A stretch of DNA of 64,000 nucleotides from Chloranthus sessilifolius. Lineage: Eukaryota; Streptophyta; Magnoliopsida; Chloranthales; Chloranthaceae. Below, piece after piece: positions 11,890 through 23,936 of this stretch (position 1 is the stretch's first letter; each line of letters starts with the position of its first letter). The stretch spans positions 72,443,901-72,507,900 of the forward strand of contig CM037591.1 of NCBI GenBank assembly GCA_021018995.1, in the 5' to 3' direction. The notes under the pieces are model-generated. The model saw only the letters and a list, made by a program, of their open reading frames with translations, was not told the origin of the DNA and did no database searches. The position numbers and the translations under genes are program-made.

Positions 11890-12489
11890 TTTGCTCGATC
11901 ATATGATCGGCTTCATCTCTGCACCATACAGGATTTCTATCAATGATGCCAATATAGCTAACGCATCGGCAAAGTGATTCCTTATCTGGGGGACATATGA
12001 GAATGTCACGTCTTCGAAATAAACTATTAGATCCTCAAGGTGCGCATGGTAAGGGATCAGTTTCTCATCTTTTATCTTCCAGTCACCATTCATCTGGCAT
12101 ATGATCAACTACGAATCGTCAAACACTCGAAGGCGAGTTACATTAAGATCGAGAGCCACTTGCAGTCAAGTGGCACAAGCTTCATACTCGGCCATGTTAT
12201 TAGTGCAAGGGAAGTTGAGCTTGATAGAGACTGGTGCATGGAATCCTTTTGGCAAAATTAGAATGGCACAAATTCCTTGACCTTCGGCATTTGTTGCACC
12301 GTCAAAGTGCATTGCCCAAGATTCCTCTACTTCTTCTGTGTCATCTTCCGTCATGAACAAGATGCCTTTATCAGGGAACTCAGTTCTCAACGGTTCATAG
12401 TCTGGCAAAGGATTATCGGCAAGATGATAAGCGAGTGCCTGCCCCTTGGTCGACTTTTGAGTAACGTATGTGATGTCAAACTCAGACAA
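11890..12489 (-). mobile_element. Second (archaeal-type) RNase H of the Tat element (fossil)
   Basis: WAMHFDGATNAEGQGICAIL followed by FPCTNNMAEYEAC, and a further stretch reading PYHAHLEDLI near 12030-12050, match the extra RNase H domain found between the normal RNase H and integrase in plant Tat elements. The acidic residues of FDGA and AEYEA are visible. This domain is the best single marker for the Tat lineage here. The copy is broken. Confidence 0.85.
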
Positions 12490-14075
12490 TAAAAGCTACC
12501 ATCGTGCAGTTCATCCAGTAAGAACCGGCTTCTCGAAAAGGTACTTCAATGGGTCCATTCAGGCCAAAAGTAGAATAGCTTGGAATAACAAGTAATGGCG
12601 GAGCCTCTGAGTAGCCCATACAAGAGCCAGGCATGCTTTCACCTGATGAGAATAGTGTGTCTCATAATCAGTAAACTTCTTGCTCAGATAGTAGATGGCC
12701 TACTCTCTTCTTCCCGTTTCGTCATGCTGCCCTAAGACACATCCCATCGAGACTTACGTTGTGGAGAGATACATCAGGAGTGGTCTTCCTGGCTCAGGTG
12801 GTACCAAAACAGGTGGGTTAAGGAGGTAGCTTTTGATTTTATTAAACGCTGCCTGACAATCATCATTCCATTTAATGGGCGAATTCTTCCTTAGTAGCTT
12901 GAAGATCGGTGTGCAGATTGGAGTTAGTTGTGTAATGAACCAACTGATATATTGTATTCTGGCCAGGAACCCTTAGACCTCTTTCTCAGTAGATGGCAGC
13001 GACATTTCTATGATGGCCTTTACTTTGACTGGGTCGACTTCGATACCTCTCTTGCTGACGATGAATACCAATAGTTTACCAGACATAGCACCAAATGCGC
13101 ACTTCTGTGGATTCAGACATAATTGATACTTTCTCAACCTCTCAAACAGCTTCTGAAGGTTTATCAGATATCACTTCCCTCTGATGATTTGGTTATCATA
13201 TCATTGACATACACCTAAATCTCTCGGTGCATCATGTCATGGAATAGCGCGGTTATAGCTCTCTGGTATGTTACACCGGCATTCTTCAACCCAAACGGCA
13301 TGACTCTGTAATAAAAGGTTCCCCAAGGAGAGATGAACACAGTCTTCTCTCCATCTGCCTCTGCCATCTTAATATGATTGTATCCTGAGAATTTGTTCAT
13401 AAAAGAAAACATCCCGTGCTCAGTAGTGTTATCGACCAAGATGTCGATGTGCGGTAATGGGAAGTCATCCTTCGGGCTCGCCTTGTTCAAATTTCTAAAA
13501 TCAATGCACATGAGGACTTTTCCATCCTTCTTCGATACATGCACAATATTGGCTAGCCACTGCAGGTACTTGGATACCATGAGAAACCCCACGCCATACT
13601 GCTTAATGACATTATCCTTGACTTTTAACATCCACTTGGGTGGGAGATATCTCAACTTCTGCTTAACCGACTTCATGTCAGGGTAGAGGGGCAACTCATG
13701 CTCGAGCAAATCAGTGTCCAGACTAGGCATGCCCTCGTACGACCAGGCAAAAATATCTTGGTATGATTGAAGGAAATTGATCATGCTTTTTCTTTCCTCG
13801 AGAGATAGCGATGTTCTGATTTTGGTAACTTGGGGAATCTCTTCAGTCCCTAGATTAACGTCCTTGGTTTCCTCGACAATGGTGGTAGGGCCATGCTCAA
13901 ATTTGGCAAACCGGTCAAGGAGCTCATTGGGGAGCTCCTCCGAAAGGATATCCTCGTCTAGACTCGTAATACCAACCTCTTGTATTTCTACAGGAAAGGG
14001 GTCGATTTTACGTGGGACGGGTATTTTGATTAAGGCATCTTTTTGTGGGATTTTATTTGAAATTTTAAATGACAA
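12490..14075 (-). mobile_element. Reverse transcriptase and RNase H of the Tat element (fossil)
   Basis: The longest open stretch (13215-14075) has a linker ending FLQSYQDIFAWSYEGMP, then RT motifs: LANIVHVSKKDGKVLMCIDF, RNLNKASPKDDFPLPHIDIL, FSFMNKFSGYNHIKMAEAD, and WGTFYYRVMPFGLKNAGVTY. RNase H follows at about 12490-13200. RT copies element RNA into DNA and RNase H removes the template. Sequence wording is typical of Tat. The copy is broken. Confidence 0.9.
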
Positions 14076-14079
14076 TATT

Positions 14080-15025
14080 GTTGGACTTTATATTTTATCA
14101 ATGTTTTTGGGATTTTTATTTTCTTCGGAGATGGACCCTTTGCAATACGAGTCTATGTTTATACAAGACATTGCCTGCCAAGGGCTTATCTCACTTTTTA
14201 TAGATTATTTTTTTTAGAAAGCGGGTGCCAAATGTTAGGCCATTCCCTGCTTTCAGGGTTTTGGGCGAAGATGCCCAGTTGCATATCTGAGAAGTCGCTC
14301 CTTTACCTGTTTGGATGGATGGTGCTGAATGATATGACTCTTTAGAGTCAGCCTCCATCATGTTGATCCCCAATCCGTCCGAGATGATATCCTCAAACGT
14401 TAACACAGTTTTGTGGTGATTTACCACAGGGAGAGTTTATTCAGGTACGGGCCATCATTCCTCAAAGAGGGATAACATGGCCAAGTCTATCTCCAGGCTG
14501 GGAAGGGTGATGTGGGGATTAGTGGGATGAACTGGTGTTATGGGCTTATGTGGGGTTAATCGGTTTAGCCCATTCTGCTCAATCTTCACAACCCCGACAC
14601 TTATAAATGAATTTATGATATCTGGCCTGGGACGGGGCTTCTCCTCTATGTGGATCCCCCTAGATTTTGCAGTTTCCATTAAATGGGATTTTTCTTTAGC
14701 TTCTCTCACTTTTTCTTCCGTGGGCTTATAACCTAGCCCAAATCTGACTTTTTAACCACCCTTAGCTATGATGGGCACCTTCCTACCTTGCAGTCTCGGC
14801 CCGAGTCCTCTTCCTTTTTGATAGCCTCACTTTTGGAGCATGGCTACTGCTGCTACCATCCCACCTCTAGTTCTTAGATCGATGCCCTATGGACTTCGAG
14901 AGTATCCTCAACACCTCATTTTCAAAACTGTGGAGGTCGAGGTCCTCTACGGAGTGTGGCACATCAAGCACATTGGACTTTTCAATGTTGTTGGTGGCCT
15001 TTTCTTTCTCACTGTGGCCTTCACC
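14080..15025 (-). mobile_element. Linker between protease and RT of the Tat element (fossil)
   Basis: The reverse strand reads KVRFGLGYKPTEEKVREAKE (about 14690-14750) and then KPRPRPDIINSFISVGVV, a Gly-Tyr-Lys-Pro block usual in this position in Tat polyproteins. No catalytic domain is recognised. The copy is broken. Confidence 0.6.
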
Positions 15026-15430
15026 AATGATGGTGATTATCTTATGCCCAGCTTTTGGTGCAACGTGGAGGGGATAGCTCCTACTTCATGTAGCCATGGG
15101 CGCCCCAATAATAGATTAAACAAGGATTTAATGCCCATTACCTAAAACAATATGGAGAAGGTCATTGGCCCAATCAACAGCTCAAGGTCAACTTCTCCCA
15201 TTCTCTCTCTTCTGGTATTGTCAAAACCTTAGGCATTGGTTCTAGTGGGTCTCAACATGCATGGATCTACGCCGATCTTCGTGGCGGTTCTCAGTGGGCA
15301 TATGTTCAATGCATACCCATTATCAATTAAAACCAAGGGGATTACCATATTTCCAAACTCAACAGTTATATTCAAGGACTTTGAGTGACTACCTCCTTCC
15401 TTTGGTAAATCAGCATCCGAAAATGAAATA
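15026..15430 (-). mobile_element. Aspartic protease of the Tat element (fossil)
   Basis: The reverse strand reads PLVLIDNGYALNICPLRTA (near 15290-15350), the place of the active-site aspartate, and LLLGRPWLHEVGAIPSTLHQ (near 15050-15110), the hallmark C-terminal block of Tat retropepsins. Protease cuts the gag-pol polyprotein in the particle. Confidence 0.8.
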
Positions 15431-16567
15431 GCATTCGGGGGCCATCACTTGACCGATTATCTGCCCGACTTCATTCAGGCTAACTTGAAGTGACACATGT
15501 GTATTCTTTAATGCCCTCATTAATGCTTGAAAATGGAGTGGGGATGTCATTAACTGATCCCACATAGTGATGTGAGATGGCATCCTTCTCAGCTGAGTCT
15601 CCAGTATATGTTCTCGACTCATTTTTTCGAAAGGATTCACGGCAGTGTCTTTCATTCCCTCTAGTTGGGACTGTGCTGCTGCTGCTAGTGCTTCAGGCTA
15701 TTTCAAAATCTTCTCGAATTGGGTAACAAAGTCCACTGCTTCTCTGTTGCTGCCAGCGTTGACATCTGTTTGCTTATAACTCAGAGGGACCTGATGTGGG
15801 TTATAAGTTGGTCCTAAAATCTGAAATGGTATGGCTACAGGTATCGGATGCTCATGCACTACGGGCTCTAGAGGTGTGGGTAACACTTGGTTTACCTCGG
15901 TGATAGCTGTTTGGGTGGCAAAATTGGGCCAAATGGGGGTGGTGAAGCTAGTGAGTGGTGGCGTCGGGGGAAAAGGGGTAGGGGTAGGCCATTGGTAGCT
16001 AACAGGTGCTGGCGGAGGATTGGGGGTATCATGGGCTATTGGGTAATTGATGGGGGTGGTAGTGTATTATTGATATGCATTTATATGCACATAATTGATA
16101 GGAGTGAGTGATGGAAAATAGACCCTAAGATCTAAGGGCTCAACTCGTGGTGCTGAGCTGAGAAAATAATTCGACAAGCTCAGGGGTTCAATCACCTCGA
16201 TATTCCTTTCTTCACAATTTTTCGGCAATGGTGCCACATAGCTCTCCTGATCATTGATGTAATCGGACGGATCAAATTCAAATTCCTCCTCATATCCCTC
16301 TACCATCCCGATGGTGGGTCTAGGACCTGCTCCTCCGGTAGGATGTGGGGGAAATGGCACATGATGAATATTTGCGTGCTGGTTCGCTTGAGAAGGTACA
16401 GGTGGAATGATTTTTTTGGCATCAATCAAATCTTGGTTGCATGTTTTAATGGGAAGCAGCAATCAATCGGGTGATCCAGACCCTGATAAAAATTATAGTG
16501 GGTATTGGGGTTATAATTTTTTGAGATCGGGTGAGGAGGAGGTTGCGGTTGACGAATAGTGACTAAT
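15431..16567 (-). mobile_element. C-terminal gag region of the Tat element (fossil)
   Basis: The reverse strand reads NPNTHYNFYQGLDHPIDC and then QDLIDAKKIIPPVPSQ (about 16380-16500), equivalent to the zinc-knuckle-like cysteine/histidine block and the QDLID block in Tat gag. Acidic and Pro-rich sequence follows (EGYEEEFEFDPSDYI). It is separated from the gag core by the inserted LTR at 16568-19016. Confidence 0.75.
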
Positions 16568-19016
16568 TGTTGCAATAACTTCTAGTGTGCTGATTTATTG
16601 TGTAATGATAAGAGCAAAAAAATAAAAATCAAAATAAAATAGAGGGTGGATTCAACACAACTAAAATAGCCTAGACCTACAAGATACAGGGCCTGTTGTA
16701 GCATGTTTTAATAAGAGTTTGTCCCACAGGGAAAATAGTCTAAAGCTCCAAGGGAGCCATCTTTAGTAGGTCCTCCAGATCTGACTACAGATCTGGCAAT
16801 CCTAAATGGAAGGGGATTTAAGGTCACTATTGTTTAAATCCTATGGTAACCTAATGCCTAAACTACAGAAATGGTTGAGAAGAATGATGGAGTGTGAGAA
16901 AATAAATATAAAAAGGGTGAGAAGTAAGATATTAGGTACAGATCTGATGGGTTTTATAACTCAGACTCAGATCTGCTGCTATAGAAGTCCTGTCCAATGG
17001 CTACATTATCACCAAAGAGGAGAAAGGATCCAACTCACCCCAGTGCCATCATCCAATCCCCTATGGCTATAACCTATCAACTCAAATGGTCACAAACTAT
17101 CCAATAGGGGAACCATAGTCCATAGATGGGTCATAACAAGTTTATCATTATAGGCACTACTTCATCCAGGCTACCAGCTCAAGAATCCATAGGAACCTCA
17201 ACCTCTAAAGTTTTGTGTGTGGGGCATAGGCCTGCATATGTGCGCTAGCCTGGACACAGGACCAGCAAGAGCTTGAGTACTAGCTTTAGATTTAGCTGTT
17301 CATTGCTTTAGAGAGACAACAGTGATCCAGTCACAAGCCTACAATCTCTACAGCCAGATCAGATCTTCCATCTGATGGTGGGTCTATACAAATACAAGGG
17401 AGTCTGTCTCTGCATAATCTCTCACAAGGCTATAAGCATAAGTGCAGAGAAGAAGAATCTGTTTTAGATCTGTGGATTGGCCTCACCCTAGGGCTATAAC
17501 CTATCCACTGAAATGGTCACAGACTATCCACAGAGGCTATCCTCCTCACAGAGGACTGAGACGGAACAAGTAGATTACTGCCACCACCATCTTCACAAGG
17601 CTACCAGCTCAGGCTCCCATGGGGATTCAGATTTAGTGGATCCTGTGGTGGGGCATAGGCTTATATATGTGCACTAGCCTGGACACACAGGTCACTTGGA
17701 TCTTATTAAATCCTTAAAAACAATCCTCCGTTGCTTACAATATAACTTAACAATGGAGGATCTCAAGCCAGCAGCCTTGTACAGAACAACCCTCAAACAT
17801 CAATCCCATACATGTATAACATCCTATTATAAAACTTCATTAAAATTGTTTCAAATAGACATACAAAGGCATAGCCAGCAAGTGTTGGGCTATCGAGAGA
17901 AGAAAAAGGAAAATGATGCTACCTAAATCCTAACCTTAGCCTACTGGAACTCTACAGACGATTCAAGAAGATAAGAGTATTCAGTCCTCACCTCCCCCTT
18001 AAACCTAAACTAGGCCTAGGCTTATATAGCAGTCGGCTGTGGGAGCATTAGGGTTAGGAAAACCCTAATTTTAATGATGCAAATGTGGTCCATTTATGTT
18101 CCTTAGATGCCTCGGGGCGTGTGCACAGAGATTGGAGCATTCGAGTGCGCGCCCTAGTTGCCGGAAGTTCCCAGACTGCCCCTGTAGAAATTGGGGGAAG
18201 TTAAGATCCCAAGCCTCGCTAGGTAGCAAGGGTTTCCAAGTCTTGTTGCGAGATAGAGTTATCGTCATAGGATTGAATTGACTTGAAGCTCTTGCAGTCG
18301 TGGGATAGATAGTTTGGTCATCGCGGGAATGCTCTGGTCATCGCGAGATTACGCTTTCCATTTGAGTGGCATAAGAATCGTGTGTGCAGTTCATTCCTTG
18401 GTGAATCTCGTGGGGATCCTCACAAAGAAGCAATTGCATCATCCTCTAGATTGCACGAGCAGTCTCCTGAAGATCTGCATCCCGCGATCACTGCGCAACA
18501 GCTGCGCGCAGAAGTGCCTAGAGCTCTCTCTCCTAAGTGAATCGCGCGAGGATTAAATGCTCCTCTCTTGAGCTGCATGAGATTGTGCGAGACTGCTTGA
18601 GTGCTTAGAACTGAGCCTCGCGAGAACTGTGCAAAGTCTGCTTTTTAAGCCCTTCTGTCATTAATTTGTGCGAGAACAGCGCGAGCAGTTGGTGTGCTGC
18701 CTTGAGAAACCCACGACAACTACGCGAAGCATTTCTCTCTGAATCAATTGAACCTTGCGACATCTACGCGAGGCTCATTTCTTGACTTGTTACTGCTGTG
18801 CTTTGCCTATGCTGTAGCCAAGTTCTATCTGAATTCAACTTCCTTTCTTCTGAGGAACTTCTGGGGCAAAAGTAGGCTTCTTACCAGGGTTAGGACCTTA
18901 TCTGCAGCTGCTGCTTATTACCTATAAAATGGTCTCAACATAGATTTATTAAATGACTAAGGGCCTAACAGAGGTCAAGTTAAGGGGTGAAAAGTGATAC
19001 TTTTCAGGTCTTAACA
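16568..19016 (-). mobile_element. TGTT-family LTR (likely solo), inserted in Tat gag
   Basis: Read in reverse it begins TGTTAAGACCTGAAAAGTATC and ends with the complement of TGTTGCAATAAC, about 2449 bp. Flanks are CTAAT (16563-16567) and TTAAT (19017-19021), a 5-bp target duplication with one difference. No internal domain is present, so it looks like a solo LTR. It is homologous to the LTRs at 24956-26769, 33715-36390, 55485-57637 and 59694-62129. A TATA box lies at 18021-18030 (minus strand), and a GCGAG-type repeat array covers about 18110-18800. Confidence 0.8.
18110..18800 (-). repeat. U3 array of GCGAG-type short repeats
   Basis: Degenerate words such as CGCGAG, TGCGAGA, GCGCAACAGC and ACGCGAG recur about 15-20 times upstream of the TATA box. 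The same position in related LTRs holds different versions (TCGAGAGGTT near 55850-56370; GCGAAAAG near 25270-25500). Confidence 0.6.
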
Positions 19017-19039
19017 TTAATCCCTTTTCTATTAGTCAA

Positions 19040-19900
19040 GGTAGAAGTACAATTAATGATTGCCCCAGGGGTGTGAACACTTGGTCATAGCGAGCTCTCC
19101 TCTGCTCTGGAGTCATCTCAATCCCTTGCCCATTCCTTGCTCTCTGTATCTGCTCAGTTCGTACTGGCGATGGCTGTGTTGTTTGAAATTGGAACGGAGT
19201 TATGTTATTATTGGGCTTGGTATTGGAAATGTTCTGGACTTCAGCCTCGGTTCTCTTATCATTCCTTTATTTTGAAAACCTCCTAACCCCACTGGCTCCA
19301 CTCGGTACTTTATTATACAGACGGCCCCTTCCCTGATAGCGTCCTCACAGCGATTAGCGTTCCTTACTAGATCAGCAAAGTTGGACTGCTGCTAGTACAC
19401 CAAGAAGTCAGAGATTACTGACAGGGTATTCTTAGAGATCATTTTGATTTGTTCATCGTCAGGTATCCTGTCTTTGACCTAAGCTGCTAGTGCTCTCTAA
19501 TGCCCCATATAATCGTTGATGGTCTCATTTGGGTTCTGCTTTAATCGGGCCAATTCAGACTTACGCGGTTCGATGTCAATATTAAGACATATTGTTCCTA
19601 GAACAAATCCAGTAAGTCCTTCCATGTTTTCATCATAGATGGTTCCATAGATGTGAACCACCTTAAGGCTGGATCGGTCAAACTCTTTTGAAAGAGTTTG
19701 ATCAACAATCTTTTGTCCCCTCCATATTGGCACATGTCCCTATAGTAGGACTTGAGGTGTGTAATAGGATTGTCGGTGCCATTGTACTTGTCAAAAGCTG
19801 GCATTTTGAATTTGGGAGGTAAGGGGACCTCAGCGAACAAACCGAAATCTGTGAAGTCTGTTATGTGGATTTCAACACCACCCATTTTCATCAACTACTT
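19040..19900 (-). mobile_element. Gag core of the Tat element (fossil)
   Basis: The reverse strand reads LPPKFKMPAFDKYNGTDNPI, HLKSYYRDMCQYGGDKRLL, FQKSLTDPALRWFTSM and SELARLKQNPNETINDY, the retrotransposon gag (capsid) core. QQSNFADLVRNANRCEDAI follows near 19340-19390. Capsid assembles the element's cytoplasmic particle. The copy is broken. Confidence 0.85.
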
Positions 19901-20079
19901 CTGTATTTTGTCCAATTGTTCTTACAACTGCTCTGACTCCTTAGATATGGGGGCCACTTTCTCGGCAGTTGGTTGGACTTCACTTTGGGCTACCACGGGG
20001 AGGGAAATGATAGGAGGGTTAAGGTAGGTTAATACCCCAACATAGGCTCCACTATTCCTTAGCTCATCCTCTTCATACT

Positions 20080-21583
20080 GCAGGTCTATGTAGGGTGCAG
20101 TGAGGGCAGGATTCTCTTGCTGGTGCTACATGGACTTGGTGGGAATGGCAGGTGTGGGGATTGGGTGAGTCCATTGGGGATGAGGGAAAGTTTGTTGGAT
20201 GATGGGATGAGGGGAAGTTTGATTTTGGAGTGGGGCCTGATGAGGCCATTGAGCATGGGGCAAGGTTTGAAGCTGACTTTGGGATGTAGGCATATGTGTA
20301 AATTGGGGTTGATGAAAGGCATGGGTTTGAGTAAGGTATGAGGGTTGTAAATGGGTAAAATTTTGGAAGAATTGTGAAAGGTAGGGGTGTGAGGCTCCAA
20401 GGTTTTGCTGGGCTTAGGTTTGGGCCATGAAGCCTTGGGAGGGTTGGGCCACAAAGCCTTAGTCATTATAGGTTTGGCCCATGGGCCCTTGATGGGTCTG
20501 GCCCAATGGGCTTTGATGGGTCTACCCATTAGGTCTTGATGGGTCAGGCCCATTGGGCCTTAATAGATCTGGGTCATGGGTCCTTGATGGATGTGGCCCA
20601 ATGGGCCTGGTCCATGGGCCCTTGGGACATGTGGGGAACGGGGTTTTGGGCCATTGGGCCTTGGGCTATATTGGTAGTGGGGATTTTGGTGGTGTGGATG
20701 ATGGGGGGTGATGGGGGAATGAGGCATGAAGGCTTGCTAGGATATGGGATGGATCCATGGGTGTGTGGTGTGGATGAGAGGGGATGTGTTGGGAGGCCTT
20801 CCATTTGTTATATGTTTGGAACATCTCCTCCATCATGGCCATGGTAGGGGGATCGAATGGAGATGGGCTATTTGATGGTTGGAGGGGTGTAGATGGGGTG
20901 TGTGAAGAGGAAAAATTGGGCATGACCCCGGTAAAATTGGGCTCAACCCGGGTGAGGAGTGGGATATAGGGTGGATTGGAAAAATGAGGTGGGGTATTGG
21001 TGGATGGATTTGGCATGTATGGGGAAGATGTATGGGGCATGGAGGTGGAGAATGAGGGAGGAAAATTGGCCATGGCTCCGAAAAAGATGGGCATGGCTTG
21101 GGTAAGTGAAAGGATGTGTGGGGCATTGAATGTGGTATGGATGGATGTGGGTGGATCAGTTTGGGAGGATGAGAAATGGGGCATGTTGGTAAAGGTAGAA
21201 GATGGGTTTTGAATAGGTGTGGAAGGAAGGTGGGATGGGTTGGAGATGGTCATGGATGAAGTCATGGTTTGGGAAAATGATGGGAATTTTGGATTTTGAG
21301 TATTTTGGGAAAAGGTGGAAGGGAAAATGAGGGCACCGAATGGGCCAGTTATGGTGAGGTTTGATTGGGCAATGGGGGTGGAAGTAAAGGCCTCTTCGGT
21401 ATGGGAATGGGTTGGAGAATGTGGCGGGGATGAGTCGGGATTGGCATAAGTTGGGTCCACGGCCCACGACGTATCTCGGTATCGGGTTGGGTACGGGTGC
21501 ATCGGATGGGGCCCGTAAAGCTTCCTCCTTCCCCTACGGGATGACGGAGGGTACGATGATGCTGTTGTGTCGGCACCAATCAA
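20080..21583 (-). mobile_element. N-terminal low-complexity gag region of the Tat element (fossil)
   Basis: The main open stretch starts MIGADTTASSYPPSSRRGRR (21583, minus strand) and becomes extremely Pro/Ser/Thr/His-rich. Towards its end it has repeated tryptophan units (HWARPIK, GPWAKPI, ALWPNPP, ASWPKP). Such Pro-rich N-terminal extensions precede capsid in many Tat elements; the function is unknown. The plus strand of the same region gives Gly/Met/Trp-rich shadow frames. Confidence 0.7.
20455..20650. repeat. About 30-bp degenerate minisatellite in gag
   Basis: CTTGATGGGTCTGGCCCAATG-like units recur about seven times, many containing the short palindrome GCCCAATGGGC or a variant. On the minus strand they encode the repeated PWA/HWA-(R/K)P units. 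Confidence 0.75.
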
Positions 21584-21963
21584 GACTCAATTTTTAATAT
21601 TTTATTTTAATTATTAATTTTATTTTTTTTGGATTTTTATAAGTGAAAATAAATGAGGATTCCGGGGCCTTTTTAAATTTTCTTCTCGGGTGGCTCTGGT
21701 ACCCTAAATAGGTCCTGCGACAATGGCTCCGAAGTACTTTGGAAGAATCTTAGGAAAACCCCTCGATCTATTAAAGGCATAAAAACCAGTGTAAACAACC
21801 CGATCCCCCAAAATGAATAAAAAAGAAGTCACCTTCTTTTAACCGGCAAGGGCGTATTAGGTGTCAAAAATTACGAGGCCTAAACACAGGCACTAAACAC
21901 ACTGATAAGGGAGTCTGGGGGTGAATTAGCCCCAGATTCGGACTAAGGCTACTTAGGACCACA

Positions 21964-22081
21964 CTGGCACAACTATTAGTGGCGTCAGAGCAAAAGTTCC
22001 ATATTTAAAGCTGGCACAACTAATAGTTGTGCCAGTGTTCTTTTGGAACATTTTGCATTGGCGCAACTATTACTTGCACCA
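21964..22081. repeat. Three palindromes in the Tat leader
   Basis: At 22011-22035 there are perfect 12-base arms (CTGGCACAACTA / TAGTTGTGCCAG) around one A, with matching changes in both arms relative to the common form. The sites at 21964-21988 and 22059-22081 are decayed. Confidence 0.88.
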
Positions 22082-22589
22082 GACTATAATGCTTCTCCAG
22101 TTTCTATGATAGCAGCAACCTGAGTTCGAAATTGGTCTCCAAACTGGCTTTTGGTGGAAGATGGGATTCTGAGGACTGACTATTTATATGATCCGCTCTC
22201 TTTCTCACCGAACCTAAGGGTTTAAGGCCAAATTTGGTTCACTATCGCTCACTTTTTCCCTGGTTTTAAGCTTGGTAATGACAAGGTTACCCACCTGATA
22301 TACCTTAAGTGCAAGCACTTTTCTTAGTTACTAGGTGGGCTAGGACTTTTTTGGATCATCACTACGAGGGGCTGCCGCCGTACTAAGACACGGGTGGTTG
22401 TATGTGTGCCTAAATAACCCAACCCTTTGAAAATCTACCCTGTAAAAAACAAGTTAAATCCCCTTTGTTGGTTCAATTTTATTTTTCACTTTTATGGAAA
22501 TTTTCTTAAGTTCAAAGATCAAAGGTGATGATCCCGTACTGCCTCTACGGGCAGGCGTTCACTATTTGTAATATGATTGTGGAATTAAA

Positions 22590-22770
22590 AACGTAAGTAG
22601 GCCCGCCAAATAGCTAAGGTACTTTAAATGGCGAAAATATAAATAAATTAAATGACAATGCACAGGTAGACCCGCCGATCGGCTAAGGTGCTTAAAATGA
22701 TAGAATCGTAAAGAAATTGAATGCGATGCGCAAGTAGGCCTGCCAATCGGCTAAGGCTCGTAAATGACGT
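22590..22770. repeat. About 77-bp tandem repeat, three units
   Basis: AGGCCCGCCAAATAGCTAAGG, AGACCCGCCGATCGGCTAAGG and AGGCCTGCCAATCGGCTAAGG-type words (quoted here only in their shared parts, CCGCC and GGCTAAGG) recur at about 77-bp spacing, near 22600, 22675 and 22745. Confidence 0.8.
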
Positions 22771-22904
22771 AAAGTAGGGGTAAGTAAAATGACGTAATCG
22801 GAGGGGCGAGTAAAAAATAAAAAACAAATAAAATAAAAAATAGCAATAAAAGGTTAGTAAAATAAAAAATAAAGAGGCCAAGTTCAAGGGAAGCTCTACT
22901 AGCT

Positions 22905-22924
22905 AGTCCCCAGCAGAGTCTCCA
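22905..22924 (-). other. Primer-binding site of the Tat element
   Basis: The minus strand reads TGGAGACTCTGCTGGGGACT two bases after the LTR end. It starts with TGG as expected for pairing with a tRNA 3' CCA end and resembles sites reported for Tat/Ogre elements (tRNA-Arg type). The tRNA assignment is inference. Confidence 0.65.
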
Positions 22925-23644
22925 TCTGTGTAACCGTGGGATTCGAGACGATCCCGTCATGACGATGTGCTCTCTAATGAAAATATTTAGAGTCACCACC
23001 CATAGCTTTTGGTGTCCCAAGAAACCTAGTTCATTTTTATAAGTACCAAAGTGCCACAAATATGACTCTGAATCCAGTCTAAGCCAAAGGCTCTTGGGTA
23101 AGGGCTTCGGTTATCGATTGGAAAGGTATTAGGCACCCAATCAACCCGCTTAATGCAGTCTCTACTTATGGCCAAAATAAATACAAAATAAAAGAAATGA
23201 AAAGGCTTCCTCTTGACTAAATGGGTCTTAAAATCCTATTGTGCTCCTCCGTTCCTACAAAAAATTCGACAGCATAACGGTACAAATGGGAGGATGGAAG
23301 AATAAACGATAAGGTAAAGGAATAGAGGGGAGAGCCGGAGCTCTCGGGCCCTTGTTGCACAGCTGTGGAGCCTTATGTTAGCTTGCTTCGATGAGCTTTT
23401 GAAGGCTTGTATGATGAGAAATGGGGTTCTAACTCCTATGGCTTACTAGATAAGAGGTAGAGAGGGAAGGCTAGGGGGTAACATACCTCTAACCTAGAGC
23501 TTATGGGTGAAAATCTAAGGTCTAAAGGGACTTTTAAAGTTCTGGAATTTGTATGGGAATGGTGCACTAGAGGAGAGAGAGAGAAGGGACTCCTTAATCT
23601 CTTAATAGCAAATTATTTCAAGCCATTTGCAAGGGGGGGTGCCT

Positions 23645-23655
23645 CTTTATTTATA
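23645..23655 (-). promoter_or_regulatory. TATA box of the Tat 5' LTR
   Basis: CTATAAATAAA on the minus strand, conserved in position with 5931-5940 of the inverted copy. Confidence 0.65.
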
Positions 23656-23936
23656 GGGAAAAGGGAGGTTAGGTGGGTGCTTAGAGGCTAATTGGGATTA
23701 GCAATTAGGTAATGGTCCATCTAAGGTTTCCTAGGGATTTTAGTGCCTTAGAAAATATGAAGAGGTGCTCCAATGGTGGTTGATAGGGTGAGAATTTAAA
23801 CCACTTAAGAGGTTGCACATAGATAGTAAATGGGTGCAACAGAAGTAGCAAAATATACCTCAAAGGTCAAGATGGTCAATAAGTCAAACCCCAATCATGA
23901 AATTTGAGGTAAAAACCCAGAGTAATTATTCATATG

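Larger units (their letters stand above)
21590..22904 (-). other. Leader between LTR and gag of the Tat element
   Basis: A non-coding leader of about 1.3 kb. It carries three palindromes (21964-22081), a segment at 22130-22260 related to 8080-8180, and a tandem array at 22590-22770. No open frame of note is present on the sense strand until gag. Confidence 0.6.

Noticed and set aside
20536-21597. Plus-strand Gly/Met/Trp-rich frames opposite gag
   Set aside because: Shadows of the Pro/Ser-rich gag reading on the minus strand.
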